The position numbers and the translations under genes are program-made. The notes below the pieces were generated by a model. The model saw nothing but the letters and a program-made list of their open reading frames with translations, was not told where the DNA came from and did no database searches. Shown one piece after another: positions 8,624-18,006 of a stretch of DNA of 64,000 nt. Position 1 is the first letter of the stretch; each line of letters begins with the position of its first letter. This DNA comes from Polaribacter pacificus (GTDB lineage Bacteria > Bacteroidota > Bacteroidia > Flavobacteriales > Flavobacteriaceae), in contig NZ_CP150664.1 in the NCBI RefSeq assembly GCF_038024035.1, positions 2,654,535-2,718,534 on the forward strand. The letters run 5' to 3'.

Positions 8624-9607
8624 ATGGAGAAAATTAAAAAAATAGCAGTACTAACTTCAGGAGGAGATTCACCTGGAATGAATGCAGCCATTCGTTCTGT
8701 GGTAAGGACTTGTGCGTTTTATAAGATTGCATCTGTAGGGATTTACAGAGGTTATCAGGGGATGATTGAGGGAGATTTTATCAATCTTAATGCTCGGAGC
8801 GTTAATAATATTATTAACAAGGGAGGTACCATCCTAAAATCAGCAAGGTCTACGGAGTTTAGAACAGAAGAGGGTAGACGTAAAGCATATAAGCATTTAA
8901 AAGAGAATGAAATTGACGCCTTAGTAGTTATTGGTGGAGATGGAAGTTTTACAGGTGGCGTTGTTTTTAATCAAGAATTTAATTTCCCTATTGTGGGTAT
9001 TCCAGGGACCATCGATAATGATATTTATGGAACTACACATACATTGGGTTTTGATACAGCACTCAATACAGCTGTAGAGGCAATTGATAAAATACGTGAT
9101 ACCGCTTCTTCACATAACCGCTTGTTTTTTGTTGAGGTGATGGGACGAGATGCTGGTTTTATCGCTTTAAATGCAGGAGTAGGAGCAGGTGCAGAAGAAA
9201 TTTTAATACCCGAAGAAGACTTAGGCCTAGACCGTATGTTAGATTCTCTAAAAGCAAGTAGAAAATCAGGTAAATCATCCAGTATTGTTGTGGTTGCAGA
9301 AGGAGATAAAACAGGTAAAAACGTTTTTGAACTGGCAGATTATGTAGAGAAAAACTTGCCAGAATACGATGTGAGAGTTTCTGTTTTAGGGCATATGCAA
9401 CGCGGAGGTTCTCCAAGCTGTTTTGATCGCGTTTTGGCCAGTAGGTTAGGTGTAAAAGCGGTAGAATTATTATTAGAAGGAAAAACAAATTTAATGGTAG
9501 GATTGGTCAATAATAAAATCAAGCCTACAGATTTAGAAAAAGCAATAAAAGGACATCATAAAATTGATACAGAATTATTGAGAGTGTCAGATATTATGTC
9601 AACATAA
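8624..9607 (+). CDS. pfkA: ATP-dependent 6-phosphofructokinase
   Basis: PfkA phosphorylates fructose 6-phosphate to fructose 1,6-bisphosphate, the committed step of glycolysis. The 327-residue length is normal for the bacterial allosteric enzyme. The N terminus has the nucleotide site TSGGDSPGMNAA (residues 11-22), then GGDGS (104-108). The catalytic PGTIDNDI is at 127-134 with Asp131, followed by MGRDAGFIAL and the HMQRGGSPS substrate loop. GGDGS with Gly at the discriminating position points to ATP rather than pyrophosphate as donor. gapA follows 20 bases later on the same strand, so the two are probably one glycolytic operon. A TAACTTTA box at 8604-8611 is a fair -7 candidate, and a LacI-like palindrome lies further upstream. 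Confidence 0.97.
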   Translation: MEKIKKIAVLTSGGDSPGMNAAIRSVVRTCAFYKIASVGIYRGYQGMIEGDFINLNARSVNNIINKGGTILKSARSTEFRTEEGRRKAYKHLKENEIDALVVIGGDGSFTGGVVFNQEFNFPIVGIPGTIDNDIYGTTHTLGFDTALNTAVEAIDKIRDTASSHNRLFFVEVMGRDAGFIALNAGVGAGAEEILIPEEDLGLDRMLDSLKASRKSGKSSSIVVVAEGDKTGKNVFELADYVEKNLPEYDVRVSVLGHMQRGGSPSCFDRVLASRLGVKAVELLLEGKTNLMVGLVNNKIKPTDLEKAIKGHHKIDTELLRVSDIMST

Positions 9608-9627
9608 ACAGATTAAATAGAACGTAA

Positions 9628-10626
<999 letters not shown>

Positions 10627-10646
10627 GAGCAAATAAGAATAAAAAA

Positions 10647-10680
10647 AACGCGGCTTTGAAAATCAAAGCGGCGTTTTTTA
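10647..10680. terminator. Bidirectional terminator between gapA and ridA
   Basis: Stem AACGC-G-GCTTTGA (10647-10659) pairs with TCAAAGC-G-GCGTT (10663-10675) across a three-base loop with one internal G/G mismatch. An A run lies before it (10641-10648) and a T run after it (10674-10679). The genes on either side converge. Confidence 0.9.
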
Positions 10681-11058
10681 TTTAATAGCAATCATGCTAA
10701 TTTCTACATTTACAAACTTGGGTAAGTTTGCAACTTCAACGGTTTCACGTGCAGGAGCAGTTTCTTCATTAAAATAGTCTGCATACACTTCATTAATTGC
10801 AGCAAAATTATTCATGTCAGAAATAAAAATACTTGTTTTGACAACCTGTTCAAAATTCATTTCTGCAGCTTCTAAAACGGCTTTTAGGTTTTCCATAACC
10901 TGTTTAGTTTCTACAGCTATAGAATCTAAAACCAATTCTCCATTTTCTGGATTAAAGGCGATTTGCCCTGAGGTGTAAAGTGTGTTTCCTGCTAAAATGG
11001 CTTGGTTGTATGGGCCGATTGGAGCTGGCGCTTTGCTTGTAGTGATGATTTTTTTCAT
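10678..11058 (-). CDS. ridA: RidA family enamine/imine deaminase
   Basis: RidA (YjgF/YER057c/UK114) hydrolyses the reactive enamine/imine intermediates made by PLP enzymes such as threonine dehydratase. The 126-residue length is typical. Hallmarks are APAPIGPYNQAI at the N terminus, TSGQIAFNP, and near the C terminus APARETVEVANLPKFVNVEI, which holds the carboxylate-binding Arg. The stop overlaps the edge of the terminator shared with gapA. lptD lies 22 bases upstream on the same strand, so ridA may be read through from the lptD promoter. Confidence 0.95.
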   Translation of the reverse strand: MKKIITTSKAPAPIGPYNQAILAGNTLYTSGQIAFNPENGELVLDSIAVETKQVMENLKAVLEAAEMNFEQVVKTSIFISDMNNFAAINEVYADYFNEETAPARETVEVANLPKFVNVEISMIAIK

Positions 11059-11080
11059 TTTATTTAAATTTTCTTAATTT

Positions 11081-13702
11081 TTAATATAACAAACGATCAG
11101 GTAAGCTTCGTTTATCCCATTTCAAATCGTTTAGGATTCCAGATTTTACACCAATTCTAAAATAATAAGATTTATTTACTCCAAAAGGAGACCAATCAAA
11201 ATTAAAGTTCCAGCTGTCTAGATCTCTGGTAAAACCAAGTCTTGTGTATGAGAAACCTTTGTTTTCAAAATCATAACCAGAGCTAAATCGGACAGACCAT
11301 TTAGGTGTTAGTTCTATATTTCCATTAAACATTAAGGTGTTAGAGCCAATTCCTTTAATAATTCCATTATTGCTGTAATTTACAGCATACATTAGGTTTA
11401 GACTCCATGGAACTGATGCTTTGTAAAGTTGTGCTTTCTTTTCTGTGTTTGAGTTGTTAGGGTCTCCGTTGGTGTTTGCGTTGTCTCCAAACTGATCGTT
11501 AGAAGGTGCGTCAAATTGAGTTTTTTTAGGTTCTTTTTTCTTAAAATCTGTACTTGATATTGAATAGTTAGCAGAAAGTGTAGCGCTGGTTACTCTAAAT
11601 AGATTGCTGTTAAACTTGTCAATTCTATTACCATTGCTGTCTAGTTGGTATGGGTCTAGAATCGCCCCCATATTTACGGTTAGTTTGTCTTTAAATAGCA
11701 AGGTTCCGGCACTTACATTTACAGGACTCCAACGCAGACTGTCAGCGGCTATATTATAAAAGGTGTTAAAGTTTAAGTTGTTTAATAAGGTAATTTTTTT
11801 GTCTTCTAGATTAGTAGAGTCTCTTGATGCTACTTTAGCTTCTAAAACATTGTTTACGGTTATTCCAATCGAGTTTGATAAACCGCTTCCGGGTTGACCA
11901 TAAATACCGTTTTCAAAAGGTGAGTAGGTTTCTAGATCAAGAGGGTCTGCACTTTGCTGAACTTGTAAATTGTACTGATCAGCAAAATCAGGTCGGTATC
12001 CATAAGAAATAGAAGGTCTAACCGTATGCCTAATCGTTTTTATTCGCCCTTTTAGATTGTAAACCCCGTATAATGTAGTACTCAAAGCAACACCCAGGTT
12101 GTATTCTCTAAAACTTTTAAAACCTTTGATAGTTTCGGTAACTGCCGTGGTCGTTAGAGGGTCATAGTTTTTTTGAATATAATCAAAATTCCAAACCTCT
12201 TTATATGTTGCGCTTGGAGCTAAGGTAAAATATTTAAAAACTTTTAGATTTGTGCTAGCATTTGCATTGTGTTGGATTCCCGCTTTTGCTGTATCAAACA
12301 TTTCTGGTTTAAAGAATAGAGAATCTACGGTGTTGATTCTATAATCTCCTTTAAGGCTATAGTTTACACCCATCTTTTGCAGAGCATTGGTTTTCTCTCC
12401 ATTTTTACCTGAAAAAGGGTAGACGCGATCCATGTTTACCTGAACAGAAGGCAAGGTCATAGTAATGGCCTGTGTATTGGTGTTCTGTGAGTGTGTTGCA
12501 GTAGCGTTTAGATTAAAAGGAGTTCCTACAAATTTTCGATAATATGAAATTGAAGAGCTCAGTGTATTTGTTAAAAAATCATTGTTGTTTGCCTCGTTTA
12601 ATGATTCTCGATAATACTTGCTACTACCAAGATTTACCGATGCTGAAAAGCGAGAGTTCGGATTTGATTTTGAATCCTGATTGTGAGACCAACGAATATT
12701 AAAATTGGTTCTTTTACTGTAGTCGTCAAAACCCTTTAAACTCTGGATTAAATTTTCATACTTAAAACTAAAATTACCATTGTATTTATAGCGAACCACA
12801 TAGTTAGACTGTGCAGTAATTCCCCAGCTTCCGTTGGTGTATAAATCTCCTAATAAGGTAATATCAACATAGTCATTTAAAGCGATATAATACCCTCCGT
12901 TTTGTAGAAAATACCCTTGATTAGTGGTTTGTCCCCATGCGGGAATAATAAAACCAGAAGACCTGGTCTCTGTTGTCGGAAAATAGGCAAAAGGAATGGC
13001 CACTGGTGTTGGAACATCAGCAATTACCAAATTACTTAACCCTACTATAATTTTTTTACCAGGAACTAACTTTGCTTTTTTGGTTCTGATATAATAATCA
13101 GGATTCGGCTTGTTAGAGGTTGTAAATTTAATATCTCTAATATAGATGGTTGAATCATTGACCTTTTTGGTTTTTTCTCCGTAGGTAATTAGGCCATTCT
13201 GATTGGTCTTTAAGTTGTAGATGATGGCTTTTTTACTTTCAAAATTATAGAGAATTGAATCTTGCTCAGATTCTTGAGTTCCTTGTTTAAAAACAGGTCG
13301 TTGTTGGTAGCCCAAACTGTCTTTGATTCCCTTAGCAAAAAGGGTGTTGTTTTTGTTGTCTACAATAATGATTCCTGCCTTTAAATCAATATCGCCATAA
13401 ATTACATGAGCGTTGTTGTACAAGATGGTTCGTTTATTTTTTAAATCTTGAATCATATCGTCATGAGCATTGTGTGTGATGATAAATTCAATAGCGCTTT
13501 TTTTAGTTTTTAGGCTGTCTTTTTTAAGTGTGTCTGTTGGCTTTTTTAAAAGCAAGCTGTCCTTTTTTAAGATGCTGTCCTTTTGTTTAGAAGGAATGCT
13601 TAAAGCCTTGGTTTTAGCCTTGATATCTTGTCCATAGGTCAATTGAAAGCAAAAAAGGCTTAGAAAACTTAATAAAAGTATGTGTAGTGTCTTTGTTTGC
13701 AA
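11081..13702 (-). CDS. lptD: Putative LPS assembly outer-membrane protein LptD
   Basis: Outer-membrane barrel that, with LptE, inserts lipopolysaccharide into the outer leaflet. The product has 873 residues. A signal peptide (residues 1-24, ending LTYGQ) is followed by a Lys/Ser-rich linker, an OstA-type beta-jellyroll at roughly residues 70-200 (segments such as AHVIYGDIDLKAG), and then a long barrel of alternating strands running to the C terminus. The start is a TTG at 13702; the signal peptide follows directly, so this start is well supported. The upstream region has a good Bacteroidetes promoter on this strand. LptD here is divergent from a cell-wall amidase, a fitting envelope context. 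Confidence 0.9.
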   Translation of the reverse strand: MQTKTLHILLLSFLSLFCFQLTYGQDIKAKTKALSIPSKQKDSILKKDSLLLKKPTDTLKKDSLKTKKSAIEFIITHNAHDDMIQDLKNKRTILYNNAHVIYGDIDLKAGIIIVDNKNNTLFAKGIKDSLGYQQRPVFKQGTQESEQDSILYNFESKKAIIYNLKTNQNGLITYGEKTKKVNDSTIYIRDIKFTTSNKPNPDYYIRTKKAKLVPGKKIIVGLSNLVIADVPTPVAIPFAYFPTTETRSSGFIIPAWGQTTNQGYFLQNGGYYIALNDYVDITLLGDLYTNGSWGITAQSNYVVRYKYNGNFSFKYENLIQSLKGFDDYSKRTNFNIRWSHNQDSKSNPNSRFSASVNLGSSKYYRESLNEANNNDFLTNTLSSSISYYRKFVGTPFNLNATATHSQNTNTQAITMTLPSVQVNMDRVYPFSGKNGEKTNALQKMGVNYSLKGDYRINTVDSLFFKPEMFDTAKAGIQHNANASTNLKVFKYFTLAPSATYKEVWNFDYIQKNYDPLTTTAVTETIKGFKSFREYNLGVALSTTLYGVYNLKGRIKTIRHTVRPSISYGYRPDFADQYNLQVQQSADPLDLETYSPFENGIYGQPGSGLSNSIGITVNNVLEAKVASRDSTNLEDKKITLLNNLNFNTFYNIAADSLRWSPVNVSAGTLLFKDKLTVNMGAILDPYQLDSNGNRIDKFNSNLFRVTSATLSANYSISSTDFKKKEPKKTQFDAPSNDQFGDNANTNGDPNNSNTEKKAQLYKASVPWSLNLMYAVNYSNNGIIKGIGSNTLMFNGNIELTPKWSVRFSSGYDFENKGFSYTRLGFTRDLDSWNFNFDWSPFGVNKSYYFRIGVKSGILNDLKWDKRSLPDRLLY

Positions 13703-13722
13703 CGCTTTTAATGCTATTTTTG
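13692..13722 (+). promoter_or_regulatory. Promoter of the amidase gene
   Basis: TTTG (13692-13695), a 19-base spacer, then TATTTTTG (13715-13722): a full match to the Bacteroidetes -33/-7 pattern. Predicted start of transcription is near 13729, leaving a leader of about 65 bases before the amidase ATG at 13795. The -33 box lies inside the first codons of the divergent lptD. Confidence 0.65.
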
Positions 13723-13730
13723 TAAAAATG

Positions 13731-13762
13731 TAAAAATATGCTTCATTCGTTGAAGCACCAAA
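13731..13762 (-). promoter_or_regulatory. Promoter of lptD with inverted repeat in its spacer
   Basis: On the minus strand, TTTG (13762-13759), a 20-base spacer and TATTTTTA (13738-13731) fit the Bacteroidetes promoter pattern with one mismatch. The spacer holds a perfect 7-bp inverted repeat, TGCTTCA (13739-13745) / TGAAGCA (13751-13757), with five bases between. Its place between the two promoter boxes suggests an operator (inference). Confidence 0.5.
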
Positions 13763-13794
13763 TTTGAGTTGCCAAAATTAACTAAAAATTATCC

Positions 13795-14916
13795 ATGACT
13801 AGTCTTCAAGATACCAAATCTATTTTTAAAACGAAAGTTTTGTGCTTTTTGGTATTGTTTGTTTTTTTTATCGCTGGGGCTGAAAGCCTTTTTTCTCAGA
13901 GAAAAATTTACACAGTTGTTTTAGATGCAGGGCACGGAGGTCGAGATCCAGGGAATTTAGGTAGTGGTTTTAAAGAAAAAGATATTGCGCTTAAAGTTAC
14001 TTTAGCGGTTGGTAAAATTTTATCAAAAAACAAAGATATTCGCGTTGTGTATACCCGAACAAAAGATAATTTTGTTGAGCTGTGGAAACGTGGAGATATA
14101 GCAAATGATGTAAAAGCTGATTTGTTTGTATCTTTTCATTGCGATTCGCATACATCACAGGCTTATGGTTTGGGTACTTTTGTTTTAGGAGCAAATGGTA
14201 ATAAAACAAATCTTGAAATTGCAAAACGAGAAAATAGTGTTATTCTTTTAGAAAAAGACTATAAGCAAAATTACGATTATGATCCTAATTCACCGGCTTC
14301 CATTATCGGTTTATCCTTACTTCAAGAAGAGAATTTAGAGCAGAGCTTGCAATTGGCTAGTCTTATTCAAACTCAAATGGTAAAAAAATTAAAACGTCAT
14401 AACAGAGAAGTTAAGATGGGTAATTTTCAGGTTTTGAGAGAGACCATTATGCCAAGTGTACTTGTAGAGCTAGGCTTTTTGACCAACAAAAAGGAGGGGC
14501 GTTATTTAAACTCTAGAAGTGGGCAGCAAGCTTTAGCTAAGACAGCAGCTGAGACTATTGTTACCTATGTAAACCAATTAAAGCTAAACACCGTTAGTCA
14601 GACCAACACAAGGGTTGTTGCTCCAGTTAATACAGATAAAACAATCAAGGCCACGTCTAATATAACTTTTAAAGTGCAGATTGCATCTAGTAAGAAAAAT
14701 ATCGAAACCAAATCTTATAATTTTAAGCGTTTAAAAAATGTAGAACGCGTTAAGGTTGGGGCCTATTATAAATATTATTACGGAAATACTTCCGATTATT
14801 CAAAAATTAAAACTTTTTTGAATGAAGCAAAAAAAGTAGGATACCGTTCTGCGTTTATTTCAGCGTTTAAGAATGGAGAAAAAATATCAGTAAAAGAAGC
14901 ATTAAAAACACCATAA
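13795..14916 (+). CDS. N-acetylmuramoyl-L-alanine amidase with C-terminal SPOR-like domain
   Basis: Periplasmic zinc amidase of the Amidase_3/AmiC type that cuts the bond between MurNAc and the stem peptide during cell separation and turnover. The 373-residue protein has an N-terminal membrane/signal segment (about 17-35). VVLDAGHGGRDPG has the first zinc His, the Glu of FKEKDIAL follows, SFHCDSH has the next His, and the catalytic Glu is in VLVELGFLTN. The last 80 residues (from about 290, VQIASSKKN to VKEALKTP) look like a divergent SPOR-type peptidoglycan-binding domain, similar to the lipoprotein at 18805. It is divergent from lptD and followed by an MCE protein gene. Confidence 0.92.
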   Translation: MTSLQDTKSIFKTKVLCFLVLFVFFIAGAESLFSQRKIYTVVLDAGHGGRDPGNLGSGFKEKDIALKVTLAVGKILSKNKDIRVVYTRTKDNFVELWKRGDIANDVKADLFVSFHCDSHTSQAYGLGTFVLGANGNKTNLEIAKRENSVILLEKDYKQNYDYDPNSPASIIGLSLLQEENLEQSLQLASLIQTQMVKKLKRHNREVKMGNFQVLRETIMPSVLVELGFLTNKKEGRYLNSRSGQQALAKTAAETIVTYVNQLKLNTVSQTNTRVVAPVNTDKTIKATSNITFKVQIASSKKNIETKSYNFKRLKNVERVKVGAYYKYYYGNTSDYSKIKTFLNEAKKVGYRSAFISAFKNGEKISVKEALKTP

Positions 14917-14969
14917 TTTACTAATCAGCTCAAAAAATTATTAGTAATATTGTTTAAAATTAGTACCGT

Positions 14970-15938
14970 ATGTCTAAAGAACTAAAAACTGGTTTTGTTG
15001 CCGTTGTAATTGTTGTATTATTTATCTGGGGATATAATTATTTAAAGGGAGAAAACCTTTTAACTCCAAACCAGCGTCATTTTTACGTTGAGTACAATAA
15101 TATCCAAGGCCTAAAAAAAGCTAGTAGCATTACTATTAATGGACTACAGGTTGGTAAAGTCACAGACATCACGTTTAATAGTGATCCAGAAAAAAGAGGA
15201 AAACTAGTCGTAGAGCTGCTAATTGAAGATGACTTTGAGTTTTCAAAAAAGAGCATTGCCAAAATTTATAGTGCAAGTTTAATGGGGGGACAATCTTTAG
15301 CGATTATCCCATCTTATGAAGGTGAAGTTGCTGTAAGTGGTGATTATTTAAAAGGAGAGGTAGAGTCTGATATTTTTTCGAGTGTTGGAGAAAAACTAAA
15401 TCCTTTACAAGCTAAATTAGAAAATGTAATTGTTAGTGCAGATTCTTTGTTCTTAGGTTTAAATCAAACTTTAGATGTAAGAGCAAGAAAAAGCCTTAAT
15501 AACAGTATTATAGATCTTGAATTTACCATTTCTGATATTAGAAAAACGATGAAATCTGTTAATCAACTCTTGGATTCGAGCAAGATTGGTATAAAAAACA
15601 CCTTTGATAATACTAGAGTGATTACAAAAAACCTAGCGCAGTTGTCAGATACTTTGGTCAATGCCAATATGGGTGAAATGGTTAAAAAAGCGCAAAGATC
15701 ATTAGATTATGTAAATGTGCTTATGGAGGGAGTTCAGAATGGAGAAGGGACTCTTGGGAAGTTGGTAAAAGACGACGCCATGTACAACAACTTAACAAGC
15801 ATGTCTAAAGAATTGGAAGAACTTATTAGAGAGATGAAGTTAAATCCAAAACGCTTTGTTCATTTCTCATTGTTTGGGAAAAGAGCTGTACCCTATGATC
15901 CAGAAAAAAACAAAGCAAACGAAGAAACTAATAATTAA
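14970..15938 (+). CDS. MlaD/MCE family lipid-transport protein
   Basis: Membrane-anchored MCE-domain protein of 322 residues, the substrate-binding part of an Mla-type phospholipid transport system. A single N-terminal transmembrane helix (about residues 7-24) precedes the MCE domain (about 37-115, with GLKKASSITINGLQVGKV and the SLMGGQSLAI segment). A long helical stretch (about 150-300) follows. No MlaE permease or MlaF ATPase is in this window, so the transporter partners must be encoded elsewhere. The next gene begins at the base after its stop codon, so the two are likely co-translated. Confidence 0.9.
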   Translation: MSKELKTGFVAVVIVVLFIWGYNYLKGENLLTPNQRHFYVEYNNIQGLKKASSITINGLQVGKVTDITFNSDPEKRGKLVVELLIEDDFEFSKKSIAKIYSASLMGGQSLAIIPSYEGEVAVSGDYLKGEVESDIFSSVGEKLNPLQAKLENVIVSADSLFLGLNQTLDVRARKSLNNSIIDLEFTISDIRKTMKSVNQLLDSSKIGIKNTFDNTRVITKNLAQLSDTLVNANMGEMVKKAQRSLDYVNVLMEGVQNGEGTLGKLVKDDAMYNNLTSMSKELEELIREMKLNPKRFVHFSLFGKRAVPYDPEKNKANEETNN

Positions 15939-16541
15939 ATGAGTTGGATTAAAACCATTTCGTTTGAAGATGCAACAGGAAAGTTAAAGCGGTTGTATGA
16001 GAAAGTAACAGGACCTAATAATAATGTTGATAATATTATGATGGTTCATGGTTTACGTCCACATACGATGACGGGTCATATGGCCTTGTATAAGAACGTT
16101 TTGCACAACAGTAATAACAGCTTGCCAAAATGGTATTTAGAAACGATCGGAGTGTATGTGAGTTTGCTCAATAACTGTGATTACTGTATCAATCATCATT
16201 TTGAAGGATTAAGACGATTGATTGATAATGACAAAAAAGCCAATCAAATTAAGTCTGATTTAGAAAATGAAAATCAGCCTTTTGAAGAAAATAGTTATAA
16301 TAGTGGTTTAGAATATGCTAAAAGATTAACTTTAGAACCCTCAGACCTTCAAGAAAATGATGTTATTTCATTAAGAAGTGAAGGCTTGTCTGACGGGGAG
16401 ATTTTAGAAATAAATCAGGTTGTAAGTTATTTTAACTATGCAAATAGGACCGTTTTAGGTTTAGGAGTTTCAACAAAAGGAGATATTATTGGTTTATCTC
16501 CAAGCAATTCTGATGATGAAAATCATTGGAATCATCAATAA
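15939..16541 (+). CDS. AhpD-like / carboxymuconolactone decarboxylase family protein
   Basis: Protein of 200 residues with an all-helical AhpD-like fold. The family redox motif CDYCINHH (CxxC with a nearby His) is intact, which suits a thiol-based peroxidase or disulfide reductase rather than a true decarboxylase. The N terminus (FEDATGKLKRLYEKV) and the central HMALYKNVLH segment fit the peroxidase-related enzyme subgroup. The ATG at 15939 directly follows the MCE stop. The genes downstream are Fe-S electron-transfer proteins, so a redox role in the same operon is plausible but unproven. Confidence 0.85.
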   Translation: MSWIKTISFEDATGKLKRLYEKVTGPNNNVDNIMMVHGLRPHTMTGHMALYKNVLHNSNNSLPKWYLETIGVYVSLLNNCDYCINHHFEGLRRLIDNDKKANQIKSDLENENQPFEENSYNSGLEYAKRLTLEPSDLQENDVISLRSEGLSDGEILEINQVVSYFNYANRTVLGLGVSTKGDIIGLSPSNSDDENHWNHQ

Positions 16542-16565
16542 AATAAACGCACCAAATAAATAGAT

Positions 16566-17882
16566 ATGCAATACCTACCAAACATTATTTTTGCACTGAT
16601 ATTAATAGCCGGAGTCGGTTTTTTTGTAAAGAATATTCGCAAATTAATTCGCAATATTAATTTAGGGAAAGATGTAGATAGATCAGATAATAAAGCAGCT
16701 CGATGGAAAAACATGGCCAAAATTGCATTAGGGCAATACAAAATGGTACGTCGTCCGGTTTCTGGTATTTTACACGTTGCTGTATATCTTGGATTTATCA
16801 TCATTAATATTGAGGTTTTAGAAATTATTATTGATGGGTTGTTTGGAACACACAGAGTTTTTCAACCTATTTTAGGTGCTGCTTTTTATGGTTTTTTAAT
16901 TGGAACCTTTGAAGTATTGGCAGCCATTGTATTTATTGCAGTTGTTGTTTTTTGGATTCGTAGAAATGTGATCAGAATCAAGCGTTTTTGGAATAAAGAA
17001 ATGACGGGATGGCCAAAGAATGATGGGAATATCATTTTGTATTTCGAGATGGTTTTAATGAGCTTGTTTATAGTAATGAATGCTTCTGATATTGCTTTTC
17101 AAGAAGCGGGAATCGGAAATCCTATTAGTCAATTTGTCTATCCCTTGTTAAGCGGATTTTCACCAGAGACTTTACATTTAATAGAACAATCAGCTTGGTG
17201 GATTCATATTGTTGGAATTCTAGCTTTCTTAAATTATTTATATTATTCTAAGCATTTACATATTTTATTAGCCTTCCCAAACACTTTTTATGCTAAATTA
17301 AAGCCAAAAGGTGAATTAGATAATCTAGAAGCTGTAACAAAAGAAGTGCAGTTAATGATGGATCCAAATGCAGACCCATATGCTGCACCTGCAGAAGGTA
17401 CAGAAAGTGATGTGCCAGAAAAGTTTGGGGCTTCTGATGTTACCGATTTAAATTGGGTACAATTGATGAATGCATATACCTGTACAGAATGTGGTCGTTG
17501 TACTTCTGCCTGTCCAGCAAACCTTACCGGAAAAGAATTATCACCAAGAGCTATCATGATGAAAACTCGTGATAGAATGGAAGAAGTTGGAGCGAATATT
17601 GATGCAAACGGCGGGACCTTTAAAGATGATGGAAAACAACTGTTAAACGATTATATTTCTCCAGAAGAACTGTGGGCATGTACTAGTTGTAATGCCTGTG
17701 TAGAAGAATGCCCAGTAAATATTGATCCTTTATCGATTATTATTGATATGAGAAGGTATTTGGTGATGGAAGAAAGTGCTGCGCCACAAGAATTGAATAT
17801 GATGATGACCAATATAGAAAACAACGGTGCACCTTGGCAATACAACCAGATGGATCGATTAAATTGGAAAGACGAAGAATAA
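16566..17882 (+). CDS. Membrane-bound 4Fe-4S (Hdr/NarI-like) electron-transfer protein
   Basis: Fusion of a membrane domain and a dicluster ferredoxin domain (438 residues). The N-terminal half has about five hydrophobic helices (6-22, 68-90, 105-130, 158-172, 212-228) with His residues that could bind haem, as in NarI-like subunits. The C-terminal half has two perfect 4Fe-4S motifs: Cys306/309/312/316 followed by Pro, and Cys372/375/378/382 followed by Pro. The architecture resembles HdrE-HdrD or the ferredoxin part of GlpC-type proteins and suggests electron exchange with the quinone pool. Its natural partner is the CCG protein at 18007. The donor and acceptor are unknown. Confidence 0.88.
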   Translation: MQYLPNIIFALILIAGVGFFVKNIRKLIRNINLGKDVDRSDNKAARWKNMAKIALGQYKMVRRPVSGILHVAVYLGFIIINIEVLEIIIDGLFGTHRVFQPILGAAFYGFLIGTFEVLAAIVFIAVVVFWIRRNVIRIKRFWNKEMTGWPKNDGNIILYFEMVLMSLFIVMNASDIAFQEAGIGNPISQFVYPLLSGFSPETLHLIEQSAWWIHIVGILAFLNYLYYSKHLHILLAFPNTFYAKLKPKGELDNLEAVTKEVQLMMDPNADPYAAPAEGTESDVPEKFGASDVTDLNWVQLMNAYTCTECGRCTSACPANLTGKELSPRAIMMKTRDRMEEVGANIDANGGTFKDDGKQLLNDYISPEELWACTSCNACVEECPVNIDPLSIIIDMRRYLVMEESAAPQELNMMMTNIENNGAPWQYNQMDRLNWKDEE

Positions 17883-18006
17883 ATGCCAGTTCGAGTGATT
17901 TTTGACGAATAGAAAAAATAATTACGAGAACAATGAAAAATATTGAGTTTTTAATTTTTAGTGTAATTACTCAAAACTAAAGACGAACAACAAAAAACTA
18001 AGGATT

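Noticed and set aside
17883..18006. Hidden small gene between the two Fe-S genes
   Set aside because: The 124 bases contain short frames only, with an imperfect TTGAGT/ACTCAA repeat but no coding pattern.
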